A stretch of DNA of 64,000 nucleotides from Gossypium raimondii (Eukaryota > Streptophyta > Magnoliopsida > Malvales > Malvaceae). The notes beneath the pieces were generated by a model. The model ran no database searches. It saw only the letters and a program-made list of their open reading frames with translations, and was not told the DNA's origin. Both the position numbers and the translations under genes were made by a program. The stretch spans positions 62,443,980-62,507,979 of the forward strand of contig NC_068575.1 of the NCBI RefSeq assembly GCF_025698545.1, in the 5' to 3' direction. Positions 12,061 through 25,116 of the stretch are shown piece after piece (position 1 is the first letter of the stretch; each line of letters opens with the position of its first letter).

Positions 12061-13286
12061 TATGAGTTGACGAATTTCTGATTTATACACTTTATGTGTA
12101 CTACCCTCGTTCCCATCGATATTACAAATGATTCAACGGGTGAAATTCTGACACGAAGACAAGTGAAAATCAAAATAAAATCAATATCTGAAAAATACAT
12201 GAAATGTATCGAACTTGGTATTTGATGAGCTCATCTTTGTTATTGATATTTACATGAAATGAATAACTGACATATTTGATGGGATTGTGTGCTTATTTTT
12301 TCTTAATGTACAAATGAATGGTAAGTTAATTTTCTGTTATACGGACTTACTAAGCATAATATGTTTACTCTGTTTTATTTCATCTGTTTTATAGTAATAC
12401 GAAAGCTCGTTGGATTGGACGTTTGGCAGAGATCACTCACACTATCCAGCGGCACATTTCGATACAAATATGATACTAATTGTAGATATAATGGCATGTA
12501 TAGGTTTTGGTTAGCCAATGTTGGCATACAAATATTTTGGTTGTAAATAGCCATTGGAATGGCTTGTGATGAATGTGTTTTGGTATATTAACATATGGGT
12601 TAATTTCATGTTTGATATTAAGCAAATATGGTCAAATAGATAAATTCACAAACATGGATTATGAAGTGATATGGTATGTATGAGACTTGAGTTTTGCATG
12701 ATTTAAATGTTTTGGATTGACTTTTGGATGTGTTAAAATGTTTGTGTAGGTGGATGATCAAATAAGTGAGAAATAAGGCTTGGAAATGGTCTTATTTTGT
12801 CTACAAGGGTAGAGACAAGGGCATGTATATCAACCGTGTGTGATACAACACACAGCCTAGCACATAGGTGTGTGTTTTGGCCGTGTGTCCCCTGCATATT
12901 AAAATTCAAAATAGAATGCTAAGTATTTTTCACACGGCCTGACACACGGGCGTGTGGCTTGGCCGTGTGACCCCTACACCTTAATGTTTTGCAAGTCAGA
13001 GAGTTACACGGGCTAGGGACACGGCCGTGTGACCTACTTCATATACCACATGTCCTAGGACATGGGTGTGTCACTTGGTCGTGTGAGCCACACGAGCGTG
13101 TGACCCTTGCACCTAGGAAAAATTCTGAAATTTTGGTCCTCGAGAGCCCTAATAAGGGACTTTACGATAAATTTTTTGACATGTATGATAAAATAATATA
13201 AAATGTTTGTATTCATTCCGTAAGTTCTGGTAATACTCTATAACCCTATTTCGGCGACAGATACGGGTTAGGAGTGTTACAACACT

Positions 13287-13800
13287 GATGGTTGACACCA
13301 AGTATTAAAAAATTATTTCTCTTAATTTTGGGAATCAGATGGCCGGAACCCCCCACTCTATATATTGGGGCTAGTTTGGGTTCTGATATTGTCATTGGAT
13401 GAGAATTTTTTTTAGAGAGCCACCAAAATTAGAGTGTTTTATAGTGTATCATCAAATGAGTTTTTTTTGTAATGGATTGCATATAGAAGTTTTTCGTAGT
13501 GTACAACCGAATTTCGGGGTTGGATTATATATTGTCATGTTTCAACGGAGTTGAATTATACACTGTCATGTCAACCGTAAAGGTTATACCATTAAGGATT
13601 GGATGACTTTCAGTGCCATAGATGGCTAATCGAGATGTCCAACACAAATAAACATTATCCACGCTTGCGCTGCAAAAGCGTTTATTCCGCAACTTATAGG
13701 TGGGGTACTGATGCAACGTAGACCTGATTCAAGCAAAAGACGACTAATTGTGAAGAAACTACTATTGAAAATTTTTGTCTTAATTTTTTATCTATAAATC
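13287..13800. other. Spacer right of E1, unassigned repetitive DNA
   Basis: Continues the GCCGACACC-type array interrupted by E1, then a stretch at about 13500-13740 with more balanced base composition. An open frame on the minus strand there matches nothing I recognise. Probably transposon debris. Confidence 0.3.
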
Positions 13801-13802
13801 AA

Positions 13803-14135
13803 ATTCGTGTATTAATTCTTTAGAATGTTTGTATTTTTTGTATCTGTAAATTTAATTTAGTAGGTATTATTTGTTGTTTCAATTTTATATTTTCGTGTAT
13901 TAATTTTTTAGAATGTTTGTATTTTTTGTTGTATCTATAAATTTAATTTAGCTCGTATTATTTGTAGTTTGAATTTTAAATTTTCTTGTATTAATTTTAC
14001 CTATCTATTTGTATTTTGTTGGGTCTGTAAATTTAATTTAGTTCGTATTATTTGTTGTTTGAATTTTATATTTTCGTGTATTAATCTTCAAAATGTTTGT
14101 ATTTTCTTGTATTGTAAATTTAATTTGTTGTGTAT
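13803..14135. repeat. Tandem repeat, about 85-90 bp unit, four copies
   Basis: Four diverged head-to-tail units, each with a tcgtgtattaat-like start, then aatgtttgtattttt and a gtaaatttaattta-like word. Unit starts lie near 13807, 13893, 13983 and 14073. AT-rich and non-coding. Confidence 0.65.
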
Positions 14136-14289
14136 TATTAATTTTTCTAATTATATATTTGTTTTTATTAATTTTGAAGTCATTTATCCAAACAAATAAT
14201 TATTTTAGAAAAAAATAAATTTATATTAAAAACAGAATAATTACAAAGTAAAGTAAATATTTACAGATAAAAATCAAAATTGTCGTGAT

Positions 14290-14645
14290 CCCGGCAACAT
14301 CCCCAGCGCTGGTGTGTAACGATCTGGCTGCCTCCGACGGTGATGCCGTGCACCTTTCTGAGGCATTTGATTGTTGCTCGGTCAGGCCTCCAGTGTCCAG
14401 TCCGATGTACTTAGGAAAGTAGTAATAATTGTATACACCATAATCAGGAGTTAAGGAGTATTACGTGACCGGAGGTACCGATGGAAAAAATATCCTTAGT
14501 AGTAGGTGTACGTGCTTCCTGATCGAGCTCCGGGTGGTATGAGGACGATCTGGAGTGTGTCGAATGTTGAGGCTTGAGGTCATCACCAAATATATCCTCG
14601 AACAATGGAGAAAATTGTTGCCCATTTTTAATAGGCTTTGCGTAA
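14290..14645 (-). pseudogene. Possible fragment of a transposon-borne plant mobile domain gene
   Basis: Base composition is clearly more coding-like than the flanks. On the minus strand it reads segments such as SPLFEDIFGDD and SSSYHPELDQEA. I recall YHPEL-type tails from plant mobile domain (aminotransferase-like) proteins carried by MULE transposons. No start or complete domain is present. Could instead be another decayed transposon protein. Confidence 0.3.
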
Positions 14646-14649
14646 GTGC

Positions 14650-15049
14650 GGGCTTGTCATGCTATGTCTTGTTACCTTCTTTTTTCATTTCAATTTATTT
14701 TTTTAATTTGATTTCAATTTAATTGTTCTCTAATGTAATTTGAATTTCATTTCACTTTTTTTCCGTTTTTAATTAAAAATTAATTTTAATTTCAAATTTT
14801 TCTCATTTTATTTGAATTTAATTTCAACTATAATTTTATTTCACTTTTTCTCATGTCATGTCAATTTTATTCTCATTTCAATTTCTTTTTAAATTTCATT
14901 TGAATTTCATTTTCTTCATTTCAATCTCATTTTACTTTAATTTCATTTGATTTCTTTTTAAAATTATTAAAAAAATCAATTCAGCCAAAACAAATCTTGT
15001 TATGCGAGCATTGACCTTGGTGCTGGCCATTAGGCCTGATTTGATAGCC
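14650..15049. other. Pyrimidine-rich simple sequence
   Basis: Irregular repeats of tttcatttcaattt on the plus strand from about 14690 to 14960, ending next to the transposon at 15053. No gene seen. Confidence 0.5.
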
Positions 15050-16319
15050 TTACAGCATGTTTGGTTGGCTGTAATGGAATAGATGCGTAATGGAATAGAG
15101 GCGTAATAGGTAATCTTTTATTTGGTTGAATGTAATGGAATAGAGGCGTAATGGTATTCTTGTGTTTGGTTGAATGGAATAGAGGTGTAATAGCATAAGG
15201 AAAAAAACTAAAATGACTAGAATACCCTTAGCAGAATTGTTTTTAAGTAGATGATTATTGTTATTGTTATTAAATTTTAATAAGCTTATTAATATAAATA
15301 ATATATAATTTAATAAAATATATGAATTTACTAAAATCATAATATATAATACTATAAAATATAATTTAAAATAATTATTATTAAATATAATTTAATATAA
15401 ATATATAATTCCCCACGTTATTTGGAGATACAAAATACGAAGCAATTAATTGTTTCACTAATCAAGGGACTGATTTTGTTTAGCCATAAAATACATCAAT
15501 ATATATTTATGTAATGAGAGTTTTCATTTACATCCGAGTAAAGTTATTTTAATTTTATATTTCAACTAACTTAACATTTTATCTCCTATATTCTTTTGGA
15601 ATATTAATTTTTATCAACCTTATACCATTCTTCTATATCATTTTGATTAAATTTAAGCTTAAATCTTATAAAAATAACATGTTTTAATAATAAAATGAAA
15701 CAAACTTATTTTATTAAATTCCATAAGTTCAACTTAATAAACTGTGCTTCTTTTAAAACGAAAAAGGAAAGCAGGTTATGATATAATTTGATTTAATAAA
15801 ATTAGTCAATATCCAAACTTTACAATTTAATCATTTGTGTCCTATACTTTAAGCAAATATTCTCTCCATTGAAGGTGTAGTAGATCACTTCATGCAAGAC
15901 AACAAATCAAAAAGCAATTATATAAAGTACAAGTTTATCAGTATAAGGCCAAGACAAGGAGCCAATTTCTATTTTTCCTTCATTAAGCTTATCAGTATAT
16001 GGATCCATCAATCCACAAACACTTGTACAACCAAAAGTCCCATATAGAAATGGTACATTTTTCCCTTGAACTAAAAGTAGCTGCTAATGCTCAAGCACAC
16101 AAGAATACACAAGCTATTACTTTAGTGCATGCGCACAGTCACACCCCCTTAGGTACATCCACATTTAAGAGGATAATATATACTAATAAACCAATACCAA
16201 ATAAAATTTTACAATAAATTCATGCCAATTTCCCCTTCAAGAACTTAACAACAGCAAAACACAATAGCTCTAACAAACAAGTTCCAAGCAGAACACAATA
16301 ATTATCTCATCAAATATAC

Positions 16320-16935
16320 CTCTGAATTGGAGATATACTCTCTGATAATATACCAAAGCTGAGCATTTGTATCCATCAACTGTAAATTACACAGAAAAGA
16401 GGCAAAAGGGCCATGAGTTTCATGATGCACACCAAGAATTGGAAACCACTCTCAGTTAATCTTGGAGCTTCTTTATCTCTGTAAAAACAAACATAAATAC
16501 ATCATGACACCAATCGTGAGATATAGAACCCTCAATATCTATTGCATAAAAGAAATGAAGCTAAAGTTCATGGCAGGATATAGCACCTCTGACGCAAAAG
16601 ACCACGCTGAAAAATTCTCATCATGGAAGAGCTGAAGCTCGTTGATTTTTCAGCTTGTCCCGAACTTATAAGTTGCAGCAAGAAACACCGCTAACAAAGT
16701 GAAGTAAGCACTCAAACATTAAAACTAAAAAGTTGAGCAAATTCAAAACTAATTGCATAATTCCGCATCACATACACTACCATTAAGAACATAAATTATG
16801 CCAATGAATCAATGAAAAAAATAGGTGAAAGTCACACCTCCCATTGCTCATGTGCATAGGCATCGAGCTCCTCTGAGGTTGGAAGCCTTGCAGTAACACT
16901 TTGAGGCATCAGTTCTCTTGGCAAAATCCCACTGC
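16320..16935 (-). pseudogene. TFB2: Captured fragment of TFIIH subunit TFB2 (p52)
   Basis: Three exon pieces with intron sequence kept. 16838-16935 encodes GILPRELMPQSVTARLP then EELDAYAHEQWE. 16587-16687 encodes CFLLQLISSGQAEK and SSMMRIFQRGLL. 16320-16379 encodes LMDTNAQLWYIIREYISNSE. These match, in order, a central stretch of plant TFB2, the TFIIH subunit that anchors XPB in transcription and repair. The segment between FQRGLL and LMDTNA is missing. The exon at 16687 lost a normal acceptor (cgg where cag is expected). It is fused at about 16935 to an NDUFV2 exon in another reading frame, so a continuous protein is unlikely. Introns show capture at DNA level, not through mRNA. Confidence 0.8.
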
Positions 16936-17574
<639 letters not shown>

Positions 17575-17650
17575 TTAGAGAATGACCGCAAAATGCAGGA
17601 AAAAGAAAAAAGAGAGCAAGAAAGCAACGATGGAATCAAATCTAAAATAC

Positions 17651-17687
17651 CTTTGGGAGATGTTTTCTTCTTGAAGATCTTCAACAT
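17651..17687 (-). pseudogene. Small first exon of the chimeric transcript unit
   Basis: ATG at 17687 followed by LKIFKKKTSPK, with a good GT donor after 17651 in phase with the next NDUFV2 exon (G|GA giving Gly). NDUFV2 proteins do not begin this way, so this is probably a third captured piece. It weakly resembles the MNIFKKK start of ESCRT-III VPS2-type proteins, but eleven residues cannot prove that. The LTR-like element E3 sits 120 bp upstream and separates it from the transposon's right arm. Confidence 0.35.
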
Positions 17688-17806
17688 GAGATTAACTTCA
17701 CTGGTTTATCCTTCAAAAACAAACAAAAACCCTAATAAACCAATATCAATGTGAGCAATAGCACTTCCAGTGAGGGAGAGACCTGGGCATGAAAAAAGAG
17801 GGAGAA

Positions 17807-20709
17807 TGTAACACCCCTTACCCGAGACCTTTGCCGGAGTCGAGCACGAGGCGTTACTGAGCTTATTTTACCAATTCGGAGCATAAAAATTTGGTTTGAA
17901 AATTTATTTCACTGTTTACAGTAATCTGCCCAATCGCGCAGCAGTTACTAAATTGATTATAACTCGAGCTACGGGACTCGAAATTTAATTCCGTAAATTT
18001 TCCCTGAAACTAGACTCATATATCTTTCTACCATAAAATTTTCAGAATTTTTGATTTGGCCAATTAGTACAGTTTATTAGTTAAAGTCTCCCCTGTTTCT
18101 TCAATCGACTGTCCTGACCTCTTGCCACTAAAAATAATTTTTCTCATTATAGTATTTTCACATGATATTACCACTTGTTTCTACAGAAAATAGACTCAAT
18201 AAGGATTCAATACATATAAACTAAAACTCATAACTATTTTTGTACCAGTTTTAGTGATTTTCTAAACTCGGAACAGAGGACTCCAGAAACAGATCTGACC
18301 CTGTCTCGTTAAAATTCATATATCTTAAAATATAAAATTCTTTTTGCTAAACCGTTATTTTTCTATAAAAATAGACTCGATAATCTTTAATTTCATATAT
18401 TATTCACCCTCTAATTCATTTTATACTATCTTAGGTGATTTTTCAAAGTTACGTCGCTGTTGCTGTCTGAATTCTGTTTCTTTGCAAAATTTACCCTTTC
18501 TTGATTTTCATACTTAACCATTTTAAAAGCCAAACATTATCACATACCCACACATCTTTCTTTAGCAATATCATAGATACAACATTCAAAATGACTAATC
18601 CCTATACATCACTTAGGTATATACATTACCTAGGTATGTACATTACTTAGGTACATGCCACATTATCAACAGAAAGGTACATCACTAAAATGTCTCTGAG
18701 GTCGGGATTACTTTGGATGCTGGATCGAACACTGGTTTTCTACAATCCTGTGCACGGAAACAACCGTACGCTGAGTATGGGTATACTCAGTGGTATTTCC
18801 ATAATTCAAATTAATAACATAAATTGATAAATTATATACATTTAATTTATGTCTACAATTATTCACTAATTGTCTCATACTTTAAATCAACTCGATCATT
18901 AATAACAATAAGCAATATTTCAGTCTTATATTTAATGGTATTCATACCTTATTTCACTATCTAAATTTTATTGGATTTTTCACATCTCATTCCAATAATT
19001 CATTTCAGTTCATATGAAATTCATTCAATTTATCACTATATTTAGTATCAATTCTATTGCAATTTGTACTCACTAATATCATATAACAAAATTTACTCTT
19101 TATCACATCATGAACTTTGGGCTCATATCTTTAAATCTCTTATTTCGATTTCCAATTCACACATCAATTCACAATTTCACTTTTTCGTTTCTTCCCATAG
19201 CTCAATCAATCACATTTATTCAATTTTCTCATTTCAATTATTTCCCCTATTAACAAGACTCGGACCTTGGCGGATACACGAATCCAACCAAACACACCAG
19301 AATGGCACCCAGTGCCTCATCGGATAGTTCGAAGCAATAGTTGACACCCAGTGTCTCATCGGCCAAGCCGAAGTAAGTTGGTACCCAGTACCTCATCGAA
19401 TCTATCCGAAGTAATAGTATGACACCCAGTATCTCATCGACTCAAGGTCGAAGTATCCCTGAACTCTTCCAATCCTATGGCATGCCAACTATATCCGACT
19501 CAGCCCGACTAGTTAATAGGGTTTCCGAATCACATTTCAATTCAATCACTTTCTCATACTTTCAATTCAAATCATTCCCATTTAATCACCATTTGTTTCA
19601 ATACATTTTTCTATTTCAAATTCACTTTCGATTTAATCGCAATTCAACTCAGATTCACTTCCCACTTTCAAATCAATATACAATTCAATACCAATACATA
19701 TTTCAGATATTCACATATAATCATACTTCGATTCAATTCAAACCACTTTTCAATCAATACACAATTCACATATCTCAATTTAATATCTCATTTATTCAAT
19801 TCATATTTTAATTCATTCAATTAAATATCAATATTCTCCTTATTTTTATTTACTAACATATTATTCAAAATTCAATAATTACTGTCAATAAATTCAATAT
19901 CAATACGTATATATATATATATATATATATTATTCAATTCAATTATGAAACTCACCTCAATTTGCTTATCGTGTATATTAATTTAATTTTAACAATTAAT
20001 AATTAAATTCGAATTATGGTCATACTAACCGAAATTTCTCCCGAGTCAATCCTTGTCCACCTTCTCCTTTCCTTTCTCGGACAATGACTCGTACACGACA
20101 TTAGCTACGTAATTAAACAATTAAAAATCATTAATACTCAATTTCATTAAAATATTTCCCGTATACCTAAACTTTACCCAAATTCTAATTTAATCCCTTA
20201 TTAATACTAATTTTATTTTTCCATTCTAACTCTATATTCTCTCTTAATTCTTACTATAAACTCAGTTTAATTCTTCAATTTCCCCATAAATCCCTAATTT
20301 CGGGATTCTTTCAATTTAATCCCTATCAATTCAAAACTTATGTTTTATTTTACAAATCAACCTTTTACTAACTTTTAACTTAAAATTCAATCATTTTAAC
20401 CTCTAATTCATCAATTAATTCAACATGAACAACATCTAATAATCTACTAACTTCCAAAATTTCCACTTAAATCAAGTAGTATTTTGCTCTAGGATTCCAA
20501 AAATATCAAAACCATAAGAAAAAGGGACTAAATTGACTTACCAATTGAATTTAGAAGTTTTGAAACCCCTAAACCGTCGCTCTTTCTTTTTCTTCTTTCT
20601 CCCTTCTCTGTTTCGTTTTGCTCTCTGTTTCTTTCTTTCTCATTTCCATTCTTTCTTTTGTTATATATATATAATATAATATAAAATATTAATAATAATC
20701 ATTACTTAC

Positions 20710-20740
<31 letters not shown>

Positions 20741-21132
20741 TAACTAGAATATCTCAGATATTTCTTTCATTATGCCGCCTCTAACTTTAGAAAAGGCATA
20801 ATTGCCTATTTGGTCCTTTTAACTTTTCTTTAATCTATAATTAAACTTTTATCCCTATTGCAATTTAATCCTTTTCATAATTAACTATCGAAACATTAAA
20901 ATTTCTTAACGAAACTTTAATATTATCCTATTGACACTCCGTAAATATTTATAAAAATATTTACGGCTCAGTTTATAATATCGAGGTCTCGATACCTCGT
21001 TTTCGACCCAATTTACCTAATAATTTCTTTTAAATCACAAAATTCACTAATTCAAAAATATTTCTAACTTTTTCATCGAATTTAGTGATCTCAAATCACT
21101 GTTCTGACACTACTGAAAATTGGGCTGTTACA
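17807..21132 (+). mobile_element. LTR-like TG...CA element E3 (probable solo LTR)
   Basis: Starts TGTAACACCCCTTACCCGAG and ends TTGGGCTGTTACA. Flanked by a perfect 5-bp duplication GAGAA (17802-17806 and 21133-21137). About 3.3 kb, with no coding region. Shares its first 650 bp or so with E2 and its last part with E1 (reversed). It includes a hairpin array at 19304-19451 and (TA)n tracts near 19905-19930 and 20705-20740. It inserted into the gene-carrying transposon 15053-21523, so it is younger than that element. Ty3/gypsy (Del/Tekay-like) affinity is inference from LTR length and ends. Confidence 0.7.
19304..19451 (+). repeat. Covarying hairpin minisatellite in E3
   Basis: Four units spaced 37-41 bp, each with a 5-bp stem and a 3-nt cca loop: GGCACccaGTGCC (19304-19316), GACACccaGTGTC (19343-19355), GGTACccaGTACC (19380-19392) and GACACccaGTATC (19421-19433, one mismatch). 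A second, weaker palindrome follows in the same units, for example TCGGccaagCCGA (19359-19371) and TCGACtcaagGTCGA (19437-19451). Stem bases change in complementary pairs between the first three units. Confidence 0.8.
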
Positions 21133-21526
21133 GAGAAGGTTGGAAGGAAATGGGAAGAAGAATGAAAAAAAGAAGAAGATGCTTCAGACGTATTACACCC
21201 TCATCTAAACCAACTCCATAAAACGAGAAGAAGAAGCAGAAATCAATGGAAGGGAAAGGGAAATTACCTAATCAGCATTTGAGGCAAAAATTGATGGAAG
21301 AAGCAGAAATTGACGAGGGCAGAGAATGGAATAGAAAAAAAAATAGGGAAGGAATCCCTAATCAGCGTTTGAGGCAGGGAATGGCTATTACAGCCAAGTG
21401 AGGTAATAGATCCGTAACCAAATATAGCCGTAATAGCATTACGGGCAACCAAACATATGAATAGGTAGGGCCCACGTAATAGGGGTGTAATGGCTATGCC
21501 ATTACACCCAACCAAACATGCTCTTA

Positions 21527-22380
21527 GTAAAAAATCCTTGACTAAATAGTGTCAACTATTAATAAATTTTTAATTATGTCAGATAAATTCGTAAAATCTT
21601 TTTTTAATAAAACATTATAAATTTTAAACTTTTCACTTTACTTTTCCAAGCTTTTACATTAATTATGGCTTCAGACGCCCAAAATAATTTCGTTTCAAGC
21701 TTGACTCAATGATCCGACTCGAACTCTTTAAGATTTGTGTGTTTTCAAGGGGAGAGTTTAATTACCTTTTAAATCTTTTTTTCTTTTTTGCCCTTTTTTA
21801 ATTTCGTGTTATTTTCCTTTTTATTTGTTTTAATTTCACCCCTCTTATTTTATTTTTTTACAATTCAGTCCTTTGACCCACTGTTGACCTAAGGGAATGA
21901 CATAGGGTTGGGAAAATAACATTTTGAGTCCCCGTACTTTTCTATCTTATTTTAATTTGATCCTTTATGTTTTGTTTTTATTTTTTATAATGTATACTTT
22001 AAATTGTGCTACATATTCAATTTAGTCCCCTACTTATTTAATTAAGTCTCTGTACTTTCTATCTTTTTAATTTTTACCCTTTAAGTTATAGAATTTATGT
22101 TTTTACCCTCAAATTTCTGATTATTTTATTTTGGTCCTTTATTTTTAATGTTGATACTATTAGTATTATTTTATTTTGGATATAATTATATTATCATACA
22201 TTTTATATTATTTCACTATTATTATCATCATTATCATATAGTATTATTAATTGAATATTTTTATTGTTATTATTATTTCTTATTATTGTATTCATTATAG
22301 TATTGTCATTATTTATGTTGTTATATTGTTAATACAATAATTTTGCCATATTCATACATTGTAAATATTGCTACATACAC
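21527..22380. other. AT-rich spacer with a dispersed repeat at its left end
   Basis: 21524-21640 matches 29010-29130 (agtaaaaa.tccttg, attaataaa.ttttaattatgtc.gataaatt, aataaaacattataaatt). The rest is AT-rich, with tttagtccctgtactt-like words common in plant repeats. No gene seen. Confidence 0.5.
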
Positions 22381-22389
22381 TCATCCGTT

Positions 22390-22970
22390 TTTTGGCACAA
22401 ACACATAAAAAATAATTAAAACCGAGGAAATGTTCATTATTTTAGGGATTCAAGGAGTATTCTTGTTTTAGGGCCTCTTCTTAGAACCAAAATAATCAAA
22501 CATCCTATTTAAAATTCAAGACACGTAGGACTTAGGTAACAATCAAATGACGAGTATTCTTCTTTTCGAGGATTCGAGATATCGTGGTCTAATTTACGGG
22601 ACATGATCTTTTTTTATCGATTAACTCGAAATAAGAAAGCCATTTCCATAAAATTTAATTTAGTTAGCGATATTTTAATCAAATCATGCAAGAAGGGGAT
22701 CGTATTTTAAATTTTCTTTGAATTCTCAACTTTCAACACCAAGTAATCAACTAGCTACCAATTTTGGGCGTTGTGATGATGCTAATTCTTCCTCATATGT
22801 AATCAACTCCCGAACCCATTTCTTAGATTTTGTAGACCGAAAATTTATCGTTTTAGTAAAATTAACCTTTTTTATTAAAATGATTAAATCTCAAGGTGTC
22901 CCAATCACACCTAATAAACATGATTAGTGGCGACTCCATCTTCGTTTTTAAAATAAAAAGTCGATTTCCA
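22390..22970 (+). mobile_element. Probable Ty3/gypsy LTR remnant (fossil)
   Basis: Contains ggcgttgtgatgatgctaat, caactcccgaacccatttc and a final ttagtggcgactcc. I recognise these words from the end of widespread plant gypsy LTRs. Borders are uncertain and no partner LTR is visible. Old and partial. Confidence 0.4.
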
Positions 22971-25080
22971 AAAAAGAAGTTTCGACATATACATATATAA
23001 AATAATTTTTTTAAAATAATGATAAACTCAAAATGGTACACCGAAACAAAGACTGATACCAATACATACTAATATCAGTGGAAAAATAATACATCCATCA
23101 ATAGGATACTGCCTACCTTAATCGTTGTGAAAGAGAAAGCAACTCATGCAATATAAAATGTCAAATTACTTAGATAAAAACTAAGCATCTATATAATATA
23201 TACGAGTTTTAAAAAAATTGAATCGGTGAGAATGTTTTTATTTTTATCATATTACTAATTTAATATTTAAAATAATTATAATATTTCATTTAGAATTATT
23301 AATTTTAAAAAGTTGATGTAAAATAGAATTTGAGATAATTATACATTAACAATAATTATAATTATAATTTAATTTACTTAAAAATTAGTTTAGTTAAAAT
23401 AGTTATAATTGTAAAAATGTTTTTACAATTACAATCATTTAAAGGAGTTTTTCTTTTATATATCTTTACTTGTCTGTTACCTATTAATTATATACTATTT
23501 ACAAATTATAGTCAATTTATTAACTAATAAGAAAATAAAACAAATAGTGAAGAGTTTATTTAAAATATATCATAATTAATGTATTTTGATAATATTGTAG
23601 ATTACATTCTTACCGGCACTCAAACCTTGTTTAGGTTTAAGTATGAAGCACCTAAGCATTGATGACAAGGAGAGCTAGTTAATTATGTTTTGAATGTTTT
23701 TTAATATTATTAAAATATTTATTGATCTTTAAAATATTATTATTTTTAATATGGTGTTTGATAATCATATTTAACAATTTGAATAATAAATTTAAAATTA
23801 ATTACAATAATTAAAATACATTATTTAAAAATTAAACATTAGTATTACAAAATACTACACATAATTGGAGGTCCAAATGCCTCAACTAACACATTAGGGC
23901 TTATCCACCGTTCATTTATCAAAATCATAGATAATTTTAAATTAATATTTATTTCTTTCAAAAATATCTGTAATATAGATATTATATATATATATATATA
24001 TATAAATACCTGTTAAAATATTTTGTAGTACTTCCAATACAACATTAGCACTTATATCTATAAAATTATTATAATAATTAAAAGAATGTAAATTTGAGTA
24101 GGAAAAAGTTGGATTGGCTGTAATCATTCATTTATACAATATTTTTTAAAAAAGTTCAAAATTCTTTTAAAAGTAACTTTTAAGTTTGTGTTAAAGTCAA
24201 AAGAAAATTTGATTTCGGGAGACTAATTATGTGTGGAAAAGATTTGATATCCTTGTTGAAATCTGTGTTATCTAATTTTTAAAATATGAGTTGAATTCAA
24301 TATTTAATTATAATCCGATGAAATGAAAATTTATTTATTTAAAATAAATTATATTTTATATAAAATAAAAATATCTTCGATAATTTTGAAAATACTCGTT
24401 TTAAGAAGAGCAATTCATTTTTAATAAAAATGGATGTAATCCTACACATATATTCACTAATGCATAAACACAAATACACATACAAACATGTTCATAATTA
24501 TAACATGTACATTTAACCATGCGTGGGAAATTAAACCCATATCTACGTACGTGAGGCATCTAACCAGGGCGCAGTTATGGCTAAAATAAATAAAAAAATA
24601 ATTTTTTTAAGTTTTTTAAAATTTCAAATTAATAAAGATAAAATCGTATTTTGACTCCTCTAAAAATTATAGAAATTTAAATTATTAAAATGATAAAATT
24701 ATACTCTTATTATAATAAAAATTACTCCTAAAAGAATTTCTGAGTTGGTGCCTACATCTAACCATCACCATGCTTTCTTTCGTTTTAGCTTTGGATTCCC
24801 ATACTGTTTGTCGTGTGAGTACCATCATTATCTCCCTTTTTAATATTATATTATACCATATTAATAATGAATAATAGGTAAATTATACCGACAGTCATTC
24901 AATTATGAGGTAGTTAATAAAGGAGTCATCTAAGTTTCATTTCAGTCATTTAATTTTTAAAAAATAACGAAACAGTCACCGATTAACAGTTTTCATTAGT
25001 GTCTTAACGGGACTACTGATGCGAGAAACTCACTCAATTTAAAAAGAAATTGAAAAAAAAACCTTAATAACAGAGAAAAA
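22971..25080. other. AT-rich intergenic DNA with repeat fragments
   Basis: A (TA)n tract lies at about 23980-24003. 24560-24745 resembles part of 26110-26330 (data of the form ataaaattatactttg.cctcc). 24880-25015 is a fragment of a dispersed repeat beginning taaattataccgacagtcattcaa. No coding region is supported. Confidence 0.45.
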
Positions 25081-25116
25081 GAAAAAGAAAATGTTCCACG
25101 AGTAAACAATATTCCT

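Larger units (their letters stand above)
7762..13281 (-). mobile_element. LTR-like TG...CA element E1 (probable solo LTR), host of nested E2
   Basis: Read on the minus strand it starts TGTAACACTCC and ends GGGCTAGTACA. It is flanked by a perfect 5-bp duplication ACACT (7757-7761 and 13282-13286). About 3 kb long without the nested element. Its end near 7770-8100 aligns, reversed, with the right part of the element at 17807-21132, including gtaaatattt...aaatatttacgg and the ggtatcga area. No coding region, primer site or internal domain is visible. A long solo LTR of a Ty3/gypsy (Del/Tekay-like) family or a non-autonomous relative fits best; the family is inference. It holds a hairpin tandem array at about 11630-12060 and is older than E2. 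Confidence 0.65.

Noticed and set aside
19419-19811. 130-codon open frame on the plus strand
   Set aside because: Lies inside the LTR-like element E3, is made of repetitive ttcaattca sequence, and has no protein-like features.
17807-21132. Calling E3 a TIR DNA transposon because its ends read TGTAACA...TGTTACA
   Set aside because: The inverted match is only about 7-11 bp and the duplication is 5 bp with TG...CA ends, which fits an LTR better; a DNA-transposon origin is not fully excluded.
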